DNA of 64,000 nt from positions 1 to 64,000 of the forward strand of contig NZ_JBFRGU010000003.1 of the NCBI RefSeq assembly GCF_052115485.1, in the 5' to 3' direction. A program made the position numbers and the translations under genes. The notes under the pieces were generated by a model. It had not been told where the DNA came from. It ran no database searches and worked only from the letters and a program-made list of their open reading frames with translations. Below are positions 48,652-60,638 of this stretch, piece by piece (position 1 is the stretch's first letter; each line of letters opens with the position of its first letter). The DNA is from Microvirga sp052115485. Its GTDB lineage: Bacteria; Pseudomonadota; Alphaproteobacteria; Rhizobiales; Beijerinckiaceae.

Positions 48652-49664
48652 CAATGTGTCTCCGGTAATAGATCCGCCTCCGGCAAACCGAGAGCGCGGC
48701 GGTGGCGGGCCAAACCGTGGGCTATGGCTTCCGCAATATGAGGAGTTGAATTTAAGGGCTTATAGGGCTCGCCTTCAAGACAGCCTGTAAAGGGATGCAC
48801 AATTCCCTCCGCTTTCAGGCCTTCCATGAAGGCGTCGAGCTTCGGGTGCCCGCCGCTTGGCTCGAACACGAGGATAGGCACGCCGCTCACCGCAGCTTCA
48901 CCGATCATGTTGAAAGAATCGGCCGTCGCAACAATGGAATCAGCCAGCGCCAGCAGGGCGATGTAAGGGTTGTCGCCGCTCCCGTCCCAGAAGAAACCAT
49001 TATGGCGCTTCGCTATAGCGATGAGGGAATCACGCAGAGAGTCGGGCGTCCGGCGTGAGGCCGTGATCATGAGGCTCGCTCCAGTTGCCGCGAGCGCCAA
49101 CAACTGTTTCATGAAGCGCGCGGTATCGGCCTGGGTGAACTGGTGATGCCGACTGCCGCCGCCGGCGAGCACCGCGATGCGCGGATGGGGCAGGCCGGTA
49201 AGACGCGGATCGGGATGGGCACGAGCCGCTTCAAGGCGTTCCGTCGAGATCCGGTGAGGTGGGGTCAGGGTCACAAGCACATTCCGACCTCGAAGAGGAT
49301 CATGCTGCGGCACCCAGATGAAGTCGGCGCTCGCCGAGCCAGTGCGAGGGTCTTTGAGAAAGACGGTGTAGGTCCGGCCGCCTGAAGCGTGCTTGACGTA
49401 GCGCAGATAGGAAACGGCGCGGCGGCCGGAGGCAATGACGATATCCGGGAAGGGGGGCGCGATGGGGCTGTTGGGCGCACCCGGTTTTTCCTGCGGATCA
49501 ATCGGTCCCCATGGCATCAGCCAGGTAAAGGGCGCGCGGGGGCGAACCCGGCGAATTTCGGGGTCGAAACCGAGGGCTTCGGCCATGCCAATGGCTGGCT
49601 GTTCGTCACCGGCCTTGCCGTCAGTCAAGACCCAGCAGGTCAAGCCCGTCATATTGCGCAACAT
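48651..49664 (-). CDS. ELM1/DUF1022-family protein (GT-B-like)
   Basis: A 337-aa protein of the mitochondrial-fission-ELM1 family. It shows CWVLTDGKAGDEQPAIGMAEALG at the N-terminus (pieces), VIASGRRAVSYLRYVK, AVLAGGGSRHHQFT, LMITASRRTP, and DSIVATADSFNMIGEAAVSGVPILVF, a nucleotide-sugar-like pocket as in GT-B enzymes. Plant ELM1 recruits dynamin to mitochondria; the bacterial role is unknown and a glycosyltransferase activity is speculative. An internal ATG four codons in is an alternative start. It is coupled to trxB and divergent from lrp. Confidence 0.82.
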   Translation of the reverse strand: MLRNMTGLTCWVLTDGKAGDEQPAIGMAEALGFDPEIRRVRPRAPFTWLMPWGPIDPQEKPGAPNSPIAPPFPDIVIASGRRAVSYLRYVKHASGGRTYTVFLKDPRTGSASADFIWVPQHDPLRGRNVLVTLTPPHRISTERLEAARAHPDPRLTGLPHPRIAVLAGGGSRHHQFTQADTARFMKQLLALAATGASLMITASRRTPDSLRDSLIAIAKRHNGFFWDGSGDNPYIALLALADSIVATADSFNMIGEAAVSGVPILVFEPSGGHPKLDAFMEGLKAEGIVHPFTGCLEGEPYKPLNSTPHIAEAIAHGLARHRRALGLPEADLLPETH

Positions 49665-49779
49665 TTGATCAATGTGTCTGTGGAGTTCATCAAGAACGTT
49701 GCGAGTAAGAGGCGCACCCTTCTTGTGCAGACCCTCTACACGGTCTACTCACCCGAGACGAGCCTTTCCCGGAGTTAAC

Positions 49780-50265
49780 GTGCGCGGACGCCTCGATTCC
49801 ATAGATTGGGCCATTCTCAAGGAACTCCAAGCCGACGGCAGCATCACGAATGTGGAGCTGGCGCGGCGGGTGGGCTTGTCTGCGCCCCCGTGCCTGCGCC
49901 GCGTGCGGGCGTTGGAGAAGGCCGGGATCATCAAGGCCTACCGGGCCATGCTCGATCCCAAGGCCCTCGGCTTCGAGATCGTCTGCTTCGCCATGGTGCA
50001 GCTCGACATTCAGGGGAAGAAGGAACTCAACGAGTTCGAGCAGCACATCAAGCAATGGCCCATGGTGCGTGAATGCTGGACCTTGTCGGGCGATATCGAT
50101 TTCATCCTGAAATGCGTCGCGTCGAATCTGGCTGCCTTCCAGAACTTCGTCTCCGATCTTACGGCACTGACCAATGTGCGCAACGTCCGCACGGCCCTGA
50201 CCCTCGACCTGATCAAGGACGAGCCTCTCGTGCCGCTGGAGGATGTGACGCCCTTCAGCGGATGA
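49780..50265 (+). CDS. Lrp/AsnC-family transcriptional regulator
   Basis: A 161-aa regulator. The AsnC HTH (LDSIDWAILKELQADGSITNVELARRVGLSAPPCLRRVRALEKAGII in order) is followed by a RAM effector domain (VCFAMVQLDIQG to RTALTLDLIKDEP). The frame is open 36 codons upstream, but the GTG at 49780 has GGAG five bases before it and the N-terminal length fits the family. It is divergent from the ELM1-like gene. The target is unknown; amino-acid metabolism is usual. Confidence 0.88.
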   Translation: MRGRLDSIDWAILKELQADGSITNVELARRVGLSAPPCLRRVRALEKAGIIKAYRAMLDPKALGFEIVCFAMVQLDIQGKKELNEFEQHIKQWPMVRECWTLSGDIDFILKCVASNLAAFQNFVSDLTALTNVRNVRTALTLDLIKDEPLVPLEDVTPFSG

Positions 50266-50773
50266 GCTGACGGCGCAGCCATTGGACGTAAGCCTGTCCT
50301 AGCGCGACCGCCCGGCCCGGCTCGTCCGGGTTCACCATGCTTCTGTTGACGGCGAGAACCGCGAGCTGATGATGCTGGGCGATGATTTCGCCGACTCGGC
50401 CGACTGCAAACGTATCGCCTTCGAGTGAGTCGCTTCCACTCCCGCCTCCTTCGTGCCACCGGCGGCCGCCGCCACTATCGGGGAAGGGCGTCATGAACAC
50501 ACTTGTGAGGCGCACGACGAGGCGTGGACCGCGCGGATCGAACCTATCGGCGAACGCGCGTTGCAGTTCTGCGAGTGTCGCCGCTCCGATCAAATCCGCG
50601 AAAGGACCGAGGCCTTTCTCCTTTAGGGGACCGATATCGACGGCAAAGGCGGAAAAGCTTTGCGGAAAGGCCTGCCCATCTGACGAAAGCCCGGTCGCGG
50701 TGCAGCCCGCGACGGCAAGACTGGACCCGGCCAGCAATCCCGCCAGAAGTGAGCGACGAGAAAGAAGGGACAT
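50255..50773 (-). CDS. Hypothetical lipoprotein
   Basis: A 172-aa protein with an Arg-Arg signal sequence (SRRSLLAGLLAGSSLAVAGC) ending in a clear lipobox with Cys near residue 24, so it should be lipid-anchored after Lgt action. The mature part has a conserved-looking domain (LAELQRAFADRFDPRGPRLVVRLTSVFMTPF in pieces) and a Gly/Ser-rich loop. No family named. The frame opens five codons upstream; the ATG at 50773 has GGGAGAG before it. It overlaps the 3' end of lrp by 11 bp. Confidence 0.72.
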   Translation of the reverse strand: MSLLSRRSLLAGLLAGSSLAVAGCTATGLSSDGQAFPQSFSAFAVDIGPLKEKGLGPFADLIGAATLAELQRAFADRFDPRGPRLVVRLTSVFMTPFPDSGGGRRWHEGGGSGSDSLEGDTFAVGRVGEIIAQHHQLAVLAVNRSMVNPDEPGRAVALGQAYVQWLRRQLIR

Positions 50774-50872
50774 GGGTTTCTCTCCCATAAAAATGGCCTT
50801 CCTTCCTATCTAGAGCATTTTCGGGGCAAGCACCGATTGGGGTTGAGAAAATGCAGCCAGACCAACGGGGGC

Positions 50873-50899
50873 GATCTCCGATTCCGTGAATCGGAGATC
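50873..50899 (-). terminator. Perfect 12-bp hairpin downstream of greA
   Basis: GATCTCCGATTC and GAATCGGAGATC flank CGT. It lies 11 bp after the greA stop. There is no U-run, so it is a 3'-end hairpin rather than a textbook terminator. Confidence 0.6.
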
Positions 50900-50910
50900 A
50901 TTTCCTTGCG

Positions 50911-51384
50911 TCAGCTAAACTGAACGCCCACGACTTCATAGGACTTCCCGCCGCCGGGCGTCGTAACTTCCACCGTATCGCCAATGGTCTTGCCCATCAG
51001 GGCGCGGGCGATTGGGGAGGAGACAGAAACCAGACCCGAACGTACATCGGCTTCGGGTTCGCCGACGATCTGATAGGTCTTCTCTTCTTCCGTATCCTCA
51101 TCGACGAGCTTCACTGTCGCGCCAAACTTAATCCGGTCGCCCGAGAGCTTCGTGATGTCGATGACTTCGGCCCGAGAAATGAGGCTTTCCAGCTCGAGGA
51201 CACGGCCTTCGTTGAGGGATTGAGCTTCTTTGGCCGCATGGTACTCGGCGTTTTCCGACAGGTCTCCAAGCGCACGGGCTTCAGAGATCGCCTGGATGAT
51301 CCGGGGGCGCTCTACCTGTTGGCGGTGCTTCAGTTCTTCCTCGAGCGCCGCGTAACCCTTGATCGTCAGAGGGACCTTGTCCAT
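50911..51384 (-). CDS. greA: Transcription elongation factor GreA
   Basis: A 157-aa protein that rescues backtracked RNA polymerase by stimulating transcript cleavage. The N-terminal coiled coil carries the acidic tip (ALGDLSENAEYHAAKEAQ, with the catalytic D-x-x-E), and the C-terminal FKBP-like domain includes GEPEADVRSGLVSVSSPIARALMG in two parts. It follows carB on the same strand by 106 bp, an arrangement common in Rhizobiales. An EcfG-type promoter motif lies in the gap, which may give extra expression under stress. Confidence 0.94.
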   Translation of the reverse strand: MDKVPLTIKGYAALEEELKHRQQVERPRIIQAISEARALGDLSENAEYHAAKEAQSLNEGRVLELESLISRAEVIDITKLSGDRIKFGATVKLVDEDTEEEKTYQIVGEPEADVRSGLVSVSSPIARALMGKTIGDTVEVTTPGGGKSYEVVGVQFS

Positions 51385-51449
51385 CGTTCGTCTCGTTCAC
51401 AAAAAGAGAGACGAGGCCGTCGTTTCCGACGCCCTCGCTAATCAACGAA

Positions 51450-51474
51450 AACTTCCTTGAAGCTTCGCAGTTCC
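51450..51474 (-). promoter_or_regulatory. EcfG-type promoter motif upstream of greA
   Basis: Minus strand GGAAC (51474-51470), 17-bp spacer, GTT (51452-51450), 66 bp before the greA ATG and just after the carB stop. The base before GTT is A rather than the preferred C. Confidence 0.55.
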
Positions 51475-51490
51475 AATTTCGGCCGAAGCC

Positions 51491-54961
<3,471 letters not shown>

Positions 54962-55147
54962 GGGCCCACCTAGGCGTAGCCAGCCGCACGGCCGCATAAG
55001 GCGGCGCTTCGAGCGCAGCTGGCTTGGTATCGGATTGAAGGTTGAGAGAGGCTCTTACACGCGCTGACCCGGAGAGGGAAGGGGAAAACGTAGAGGTTAC
55101 CGAGAAGGGTACGTGACCCCATGCCCTCGAGGCGCTAACGAAAGACG

Positions 55148-55543
55148 GTGACCATATCCCGCTCCCTCACCCGCCTGGCCCGCCAATTCCTCGCCTTTTT
55201 CAGCGTCGGGATCGCGGCGGCCATCGTCCATTACGGGCTCCTGATCGGGCTCGTCGAAAGGGCGGGTCTCGATCCTGTGACAGCGACGCTCGTCGGTTAC
55301 GTGGCGGGCGGGATCGTTTCATACATCCTCAATCGGCGGCACACCTATGCGAGTGACCGCCCGCACCGGGAGGCGACATGGCGCTTCGCCCTCGTGGCGT
55401 TCGTCGGCTTCCTGCTCACTTGGCTTTTCATGCACATTTTCACGGTCACGCTCGAGGGGCCTTACCTTCCCGCCCAGGTCGTGACGACAGGAATCGTGAT
55501 GTTGTGGAGCTTTCTGGCGCACAAGGTGTGGACCTTCGCTTAA
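55148..55543 (+). CDS. GtrA-family membrane protein
   Basis: A 131-aa protein with four TM helices (FLAFFSVGIAAAIVHYGLLIGL, ATLVGYVAGGIVSYILNR, FALVAFVGFLLTWLFMHI and QVVTTGIVMLWSFLAHKVWTF) and the GtrA pattern SYILNRRHTY. GtrA proteins flip or aid transfer of polyprenyl-linked sugars for cell-surface glycans. The partner glycosyltransferases are not adjacent. The start is a GTG. It is divergent from carB. Confidence 0.85.
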   Translation: MTISRSLTRLARQFLAFFSVGIAAAIVHYGLLIGLVERAGLDPVTATLVGYVAGGIVSYILNRRHTYASDRPHREATWRFALVAFVGFLLTWLFMHIFTVTLEGPYLPAQVVTTGIVMLWSFLAHKVWTFA

Positions 55544-55726
55544 TCCAGAGCAGCAGCATGTTCTGAAGATGCAGGTCAGCTTTGCATTCAGCGGGCTCCC
55601 TGGCGTGCTTTTTGCAATGCAATATGAGATGGGAGTCTAGGCGTCGAAACGATCCGAAAAGGACTTCGGCCTGGGCAGATCAATCATCAAAGACGCCAGA
55701 CCCGAAACAGGATTCGAAAGACTCCC

Positions 55727-56983
55727 ATGTCCGACTCTTTGCTTATTGAGAATGTCGCCGGGAAAAGCGCGGAACGCGAGGAGCCACTTCCTCCGCAATC
55801 TCTTCTCCAGATCGCGCTGATCGAGCTGGCTCTGGCGGTGGGCAGCTTCGGCATCGGGACAGGCGAGTTCTCAATCATGGGCCTTTTGCCCAACGTTGCC
55901 GACGAGTTCGCCGTCACCACACCGCAGGCCGGATATGCGATCAGCGCCTATGCCAGCGGCGTGGTGGTGGGCGCGCCGATCATCGCGGTTCTGGCGGCCA
56001 AGCTGCCGCGCCGCACATTGCTGCTGATTCTCATGGCGATCTTTGCGCTCGGCAACGCGGTCAGCGCTCTCGCGCCCACGTTCTCGTCCTTCGTCATCTT
56101 GCGTTTTCTCACCGGCCTTCCGCACGGCGCTTATTTCGGCGTGGCCGCTCTCGTCGCGGCCTCGCAAGTCGAACCCAACAAGCGCACGCAGGCGGTAGCG
56201 CGCGTGATGACAGGCCTCACCGTGGCGACGCTTCTCGGCACGCCCATCGCCACGTTCTTCGGACAGGCGATGACATGGCGGCTCGCCTTCGGCGCAGTGG
56301 GTGTTATCGGGCTTCTGACCGTTGCCCTGATCTGGCTTTTCCTGCCGCAGGACCGCGTCGCGGACGGGGCGAGCCCTCTGCGCGAGCTTGGCGCGTTCAA
56401 GCGCAAGCAGGTCTGGTACACGCTCGGGATCGGCGCGGTGGGCTTTGGCGGCCTGTTCTCCGTCTTCTCCTACATCGCTTCGACCGCCACCGAAGTCGCT
56501 CACATGCCGGAATCCATGGTTCCGGTCATGATGGCGGTGTTCGGCTCAGGAATGATCATCGGCAACCTCATCGGAGCCTGGCTCGCCGACCGGGATCTGA
56601 AGGCCACTATCGCGGGCACGCTCGTCTGTAGCATCATCGTCATGACGCTGCTCTACCTCACCGCGAGCAATCCCTACATGCTGGCGATCTGTGCGTTTCT
56701 CGTGGGAGGCAGCGTCGCCATCGGCCCCGCGTTACAAACACGTCTGATGGATGTGGCGGCGGACGCGCAGACGCTCGCCGCGGCGTTGAACCACTCGGCC
56801 TTCAACGTCGCCAATGCGCTTGGCGCGTGGCTGGGCGGGTTGGCTATCGCGGCGGGATACGGCTATGCCTCGACCGGCTGGGTCGGGGCGCTGCTCGCTC
56901 TCGGCGGATTGGTGGTTCTCGGACTGGCGCTGGCGAGTGAGAAGCGAAGCGCGACCTGCCGTGCCACGCCTTGCACTACCTGA
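55727..56983 (+). CDS. MFS transporter, AraJ/YdhP-like
   Basis: A 418-aa, 12-TM major facilitator of the DHA1 sugar/drug efflux type. TM1 has GTGEFSIMGLLPNVADEF, motif A is AVLAAKLPRRTLLL, and ARVMTGLTVATLLGTPIATFFGQ carries motif C features. The N-terminal 30 residues are cytosolic and acidic. The C-terminal 12 residues (RSATCRATPCTT) are unusual, with two Cys. Relatives export arabinose-like sugars, purine nucleosides or drugs; the substrate is unknown. Neighbours give no hint. Confidence 0.88.
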   Translation: MSDSLLIENVAGKSAEREEPLPPQSLLQIALIELALAVGSFGIGTGEFSIMGLLPNVADEFAVTTPQAGYAISAYASGVVVGAPIIAVLAAKLPRRTLLLILMAIFALGNAVSALAPTFSSFVILRFLTGLPHGAYFGVAALVAASQVEPNKRTQAVARVMTGLTVATLLGTPIATFFGQAMTWRLAFGAVGVIGLLTVALIWLFLPQDRVADGASPLRELGAFKRKQVWYTLGIGAVGFGGLFSVFSYIASTATEVAHMPESMVPVMMAVFGSGMIIGNLIGAWLADRDLKATIAGTLVCSIIVMTLLYLTASNPYMLAICAFLVGGSVAIGPALQTRLMDVAADAQTLAAALNHSAFNVANALGAWLGGLAIAAGYGYASTGWVGALLALGGLVVLGLALASEKRSATCRATPCTT

Positions 56984-56990
56984 TCGCGCT

Positions 56991-57680
56991 TTACAGCGGC
57001 CGCCCGATGAAGGTCATGCGGGCCTGATTGTGCCCGAGGTTGCGCGGCTGGCGCTCTGTCCTGAAGCCCACGTCACGCAAAAGGTCCGCGATCTCCGCTT
57101 CACTGTAGGTCGCCAGACCGATCTCCTCGCGGATCTTGCGATAGTCGGAAAAGGCGGTGCGCACGAGGCCGAGAAGAGCGGCGGTGAGAAAGCCACCTTG
57201 TCCGGCAAAGGTGAGAAGCGCCTTCGCATCGGTGACGGGGCTCAAGTCCGGTGGAATCACATCGGCGAGAACGAGGCGTCCATCGCTTTTCAGCTTGGCG
57301 TGCCAAGTCTTCAAAAGCCGTCGCAGATCTTCGAGCGAGAGATATTGCAGCAGGGAATTCACCACGATCAGATCGAGCGAGCCATCGGGGAGCGAAGTCA
57401 TGTCCTCCGGCGAGAGAACCTGAATCCGGCTCTCACGTCCGAAGCGTTCGTTCAACCGTTCACGCACGAGAGGCGCGCCGTCGCAGAGATAAAGACGGCC
57501 CGCATGGGTCGCGATCCGATCCGCGAACAAGGCCTCGCCGCAGCCGTAATCCATCACCACCGAACGTGGCGAGACGATGAGGCTCAGGATGTCATTGGCG
57601 ACCTGCCGGTAGTGAAGGAGCTTGTGACGCTCGTTCACATAGATCGGAGTGTCTTGGTTCCAGTAATCGCGCCAGTTCAT
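56991..57680 (-). CDS. Class I SAM-dependent methyltransferase
   Basis: About 229 aa. SAM motif VVMDYGCGEALFADRI (motif I with Gly-Cys-Gly), acidic LYLCDGAP at the end of beta-2, and DLIVVNSLLQYLSLEDL as post-motif. The C-terminal half forms a helical lid. The frame opens 32 codons further upstream, but MNWRDYWN resembles the normal N-terminus of this group. The ribosome site is weak, so an intermediate ATG at 57725 remains possible. The substrate is unknown. It is convergent with the MFS gene, 7 bp apart. Confidence 0.78.
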   Translation of the reverse strand: MNWRDYWNQDTPIYVNERHKLLHYRQVANDILSLIVSPRSVVMDYGCGEALFADRIATHAGRLYLCDGAPLVRERLNERFGRESRIQVLSPEDMTSLPDGSLDLIVVNSLLQYLSLEDLRRLLKTWHAKLKSDGRLVLADVIPPDLSPVTDAKALLTFAGQGGFLTAALLGLVRTAFSDYRKIREEIGLATYSEAEIADLLRDVGFRTERQPRNLGHNQARMTFIGRPL

Positions 57681-57794
57681 CGAGGAGAGCCGTGAGAAAG
57701 AATTTCGTCCGTCATTCTGTCTCATAGCGCGGCACGACAAAAGCCTCCAGAGCACCTTGAGAGAAAGGCCGGGCAAACGGCCCGGCCTTGGAGT

Positions 57795-58646
57795 TTATCC
57801 CTTCAAGGGCAGGTTGACCTCCGTCAGAAGTTCGGAGGGCGGGGTATCGCGCGGCGTGTTGAGGTAGGTCTCGAAGGCCGGCTGGTTGCTCGCCTCTTCT
57901 CCGCTGCCGGGAAGCCAATCGTGGTAGAGCTGATGGTAAACTTCTTCCAGTCCCGTATAGGGGCCCTTGTAGAGAATCGTCGCAACTCGCCCGGCGGAAA
58001 TCTGTCGAAGCGCGATTCCATCGCCAAGGGGCGTCGCTGGATCGACTTCGAGGCCCGCGTCGGAACGGAGCTGCGATTCCGGAACGCTTCCCGGATCGTC
58101 GTAATAAATGCCGATCATACGGCGTGGCCGGTCGAAAAGACCGTGCGTACTCGCCCATACCCCGAGCTTGTCGAAGGCCGTGCCGATATTCTGATAGTCG
58201 CCGCGATGGGCGACCGTCGCGAGATGAACGCCGTCGAATTGTTTGACCGTGACGGGAAGCATGATGTCGTCTCCTGTTCCAAAGGGTTGAAACGGAGTGA
58301 ACCGTGTGCGGAACGCGCCGGGCGGCTCGCCGTGGCCTGAACTGAACGCCCGCGTGAAAGCTTCGACCGAATTGTAACCGGCCCGTCGGGCGATGCGTTC
58401 CATGGGATAGGTCGAGCGGGCAAGTTCGCTCGCAGCCCGATGCAGTCTCAGACGACGAACCGTGTCGGCAACGGTCTCACCCAGGATGGATCGATAGATC
58501 CGATGGAAGTGGTAGGGCGAGAAACAGGCGATTTCCGCCAGTCGCTCGAGCGAAAGATCGCCGTCCAGATTGTCGGCAATATGGGCGACGACTCTCTCGA
58601 CCCGGCGGCCGTATTCGAAACGGGTTTTTGTCTTGGTCTGCAGCAT
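57795..58646 (-). CDS. AraC-type regulator with GyrI-like effector domain
   Basis: A 283-aa protein. The N-terminal AraC DNA-binding domain has two HTHs (LERLAEIACFSPYHFHRIYRSILG and MERIARRAGYNSVEAFTRAFSSGHGEPPGAFR in pieces). The C-terminal SOUL/GyrI-like domain starts at about residue 128 (MLPVTVKQFDGVHLATVAHRGDY) and ends EVNLPLKG. The architecture is like Rob and SbmC-linked regulators that bind small hydrophobic ligands. It lies just upstream of the methyltransferase gene on the same strand. Confidence 0.88.
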   Translation of the reverse strand: MLQTKTKTRFEYGRRVERVVAHIADNLDGDLSLERLAEIACFSPYHFHRIYRSILGETVADTVRRLRLHRAASELARSTYPMERIARRAGYNSVEAFTRAFSSGHGEPPGAFRTRFTPFQPFGTGDDIMLPVTVKQFDGVHLATVAHRGDYQNIGTAFDKLGVWASTHGLFDRPRRMIGIYYDDPGSVPESQLRSDAGLEVDPATPLGDGIALRQISAGRVATILYKGPYTGLEEVYHQLYHDWLPGSGEEASNQPAFETYLNTPRDTPPSELLTEVNLPLKG

Positions 58647-58721
58647 GGATCACTCCGAAGCCCGACATTATGGGGTCGGAGTTGATCACGGTTGCGGACT
58701 TTCGGCGAGGGGCCGAATTTG

Positions 58722-59096
58722 TCAGGCCGCCAGAAGCAGTGCGGTCACGGCCCGGTCGATGGAGAGATAGAAGACGGAGAAGGCAAGCGCTCCTGCAATA
58801 CCGAACTCGATCTTCTCGTTCTTGAGCATGCGCAGGTGCCGGAAGATCTCGCGACCGGAAATGGCCATCAGCCAGGCGATCGTCAGCACCATTGGAAACA
58901 CGAACAGGAAGGACCACGTGCTCTCGACCTGTCCCGCATAGGCCGGGTCGATCAGGGGACGGATGTTGCGGACCCACGGCGCGTAGAAGGCGGCGAAGAT
59001 GGAAATCATCCACGCGAGGCCGGAGGCTACTCCGAGATGAAACGTGAACAGGTTATGCAGGCGGGAAAATTGATCCGCTTGAACTTTGCTGGACAT
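58722..59096 (-). CDS. Hypothetical membrane protein
   Basis: A 124-aa protein with three probable TM helices: GVASGLAWMISIFAAFYAPWV, WSFLFVFPMVLTIAWLMAI and FGIAGALAFSVFYLSIDRAV. The sequence between helices 1 and 2 (RNIRPLIDPAYAGQVEST) would be periplasmic. No family recognised. A near-perfect 17-bp dyad (59141-59157) lies 45 bp upstream of the ATG and may be its operator. Confidence 0.68.
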   Translation of the reverse strand: MSSKVQADQFSRLHNLFTFHLGVASGLAWMISIFAAFYAPWVRNIRPLIDPAYAGQVESTWSFLFVFPMVLTIAWLMAISGREIFRHLRMLKNEKIEFGIAGALAFSVFYLSIDRAVTALLLAA

Positions 59097-59140
59097 TGGA
59101 GAAACCCCCAGATCAAGTGACGTATCGTTGAGCTTTTATG

Positions 59141-59157
59141 GTTAACGATTCGATAAC
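59141..59157. promoter_or_regulatory. 17-bp dyad upstream of the membrane-protein gene
   Basis: GTTAACGATTCGATAAC reads the same on both strands except for one mismatched pair and the centre. It could be an operator overlapping the promoter. No cognate regulator is obvious; the AraC/GyrI gene is downstream. Confidence 0.4.
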
Positions 59158-59244
59158 TTGAATTCGGGCCCAAGAGCAATGTCCCGCTTTGTCGCGGATG
59201 GGCGATTTCTTCGGCAACACGACTAAGGTTCTAGCCGTGGGGGA

Positions 59245-59270
59245 CCCGGCGAAGGTATCCCTTCGCTGGG
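59245..59270 (-). terminator. Hairpin after carA
   Basis: On the minus strand AGCGAAGG and CCTTCGCC pair around GATA and are extended by flanking CC/GG. It begins about 9 bp after the carA stop and has no U-run. Confidence 0.5.
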
Positions 59271-59278
59271 CCACTTTT

Positions 59279-60499
59279 CTAAGCTTGACTGTTCGCCTTG
59301 TTGTCTTCGATCAACTTTACGAAACGGTCGAAGAGGTAATGGCTGTCCTGCGGGCCGGGCGAGGCTTCCGGGTGGTATTGCACCGAGAAGGCCGGGCGGT
59401 CGGTGAGCGAGATGCCGCAATTGGAGCCGTCGAAGAGGGACACGTGGGTCTCGACGGCGGTTTTCGGCAGGCTCTCCGGATCGACCGCGAAGCCGTGGTT
59501 CATGGACGTGATTTCGACCTTTCCGGTGGTCTTGTCCTTTACCGGATGGTTTGCGCCATGATGCCCCTGATGCATCTTCTTGGTGCGCCCGCCGACAGCG
59601 AGGCCGAGCATCTGGTGGCCGAGGCAGATGCCGAAGGTCGGCACCTTCTTGTCGAGCAGGGCCTTGATGGTCGGAACCGCATATTCTCCCGTGGCCGCCG
59701 GATCGCCCGGGCCGTTGGAGAGAAACACGCCATCGGGCTTGAGGGCGAGCACTTCCTCGGCGGTGGCGGTCGCCGGAACGACGGTGACCTTGCAGCCCGC
59801 GCGGGCCAGCAGACGCAGGATGTTGCGCTTCACGCCGTAATCGATGGCGACCACGTGATGCTTGGGCGTGCCCTGATGGCCGTACCCTTCGCCGAGCGTC
59901 CAGGTGGTTTCGTCCCAGTCGAAACGTTGCGTGCTCGTCACCAGCGGCACGAGGTCGAGCCCGTCCATGGAGGGGAGGGCGGCCGCCTTGGCTTTGAGGG
60001 CGTCGAGATCGAACAGGCCGTTCGGATTGTGTGCGATCACCGCATTGGGCATACCCTTTTCGCGGATGAGCGCCGTCAACGCGCGGGTGTCGATGCCGGT
60101 GAGGCCGACGATGCCGCGGGCTTTGAGCCAGGAATCCAGGTGCCGCGAAGCGCGCCAGTTCGACGGATCGGTCACGCTCGCGCCGAGAATGGCGCCGCGC
60201 ACGCCCGACGACGAGGCGGCGTTGACGCTCTCGATGTCCTCGTCGTTCGTGCCGACATTGCCGATATGCGGGAAGGTGAAGGTGATGATCTGCCCGGCAT
60301 AGGACGGGTCGGTCAGGATTTCCTGGTAACCGGTCATCGCCGTGTTGAAGCAGACCTCGCCGGTCGCTTCGCCGATAGCGCCGATTCCGAACCCTTCGAG
60401 CACCGTGCCGTCTTGGAGCACAAGCACGGCGGTTGCGCGCGGCTCTTCCCAGCCACCAGAGGAGAGCCCCTCGGCGTGTTTGTCTTGCAGCATCGTCAT
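59279..60499 (-). CDS. carA: Carbamoyl-phosphate synthase, small (glutaminase) subunit
   Basis: A 406-aa class I amidotransferase feeding ammonia to CarB. The N-terminal CPSase domain has FNTAMTGYQEILTDPSYAGQI in pieces. The C-terminal glutaminase has the catalytic Cys in TFGICLGHQMLGLA and the His-Glu pair in FSVQYHPEASPGP. The frame is open 35 codons upstream; the ATG at 60499 follows AAAGAGAT. It is divergent from yqeY. carB is about 4.3 kb away on the same strand, with five genes and no shared transcript between. Confidence 0.95.
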   Translation of the reverse strand: MTMLQDKHAEGLSSGGWEEPRATAVLVLQDGTVLEGFGIGAIGEATGEVCFNTAMTGYQEILTDPSYAGQIITFTFPHIGNVGTNDEDIESVNAASSSGVRGAILGASVTDPSNWRASRHLDSWLKARGIVGLTGIDTRALTALIREKGMPNAVIAHNPNGLFDLDALKAKAAALPSMDGLDLVPLVTSTQRFDWDETTWTLGEGYGHQGTPKHHVVAIDYGVKRNILRLLARAGCKVTVVPATATAEEVLALKPDGVFLSNGPGDPAATGEYAVPTIKALLDKKVPTFGICLGHQMLGLAVGGRTKKMHQGHHGANHPVKDKTTGKVEITSMNHGFAVDPESLPKTAVETHVSLFDGSNCGISLTDRPAFSVQYHPEASPGPQDSHYLFDRFVKLIEDNKANSQA

Positions 60500-60638
60500 G
60501 ATCTCTTTAAGTCGAAAGCCCAACGGGCCGCGCTTGAGCGGGCCGCTGTGGCAGCCTCGAAACCGTATTGACGGTGACTTAAGGGGCCGCTCGCGCCACG
60601 TCAACGCTCAAGCGCCTATCATATAAAGGAAATGAGCC

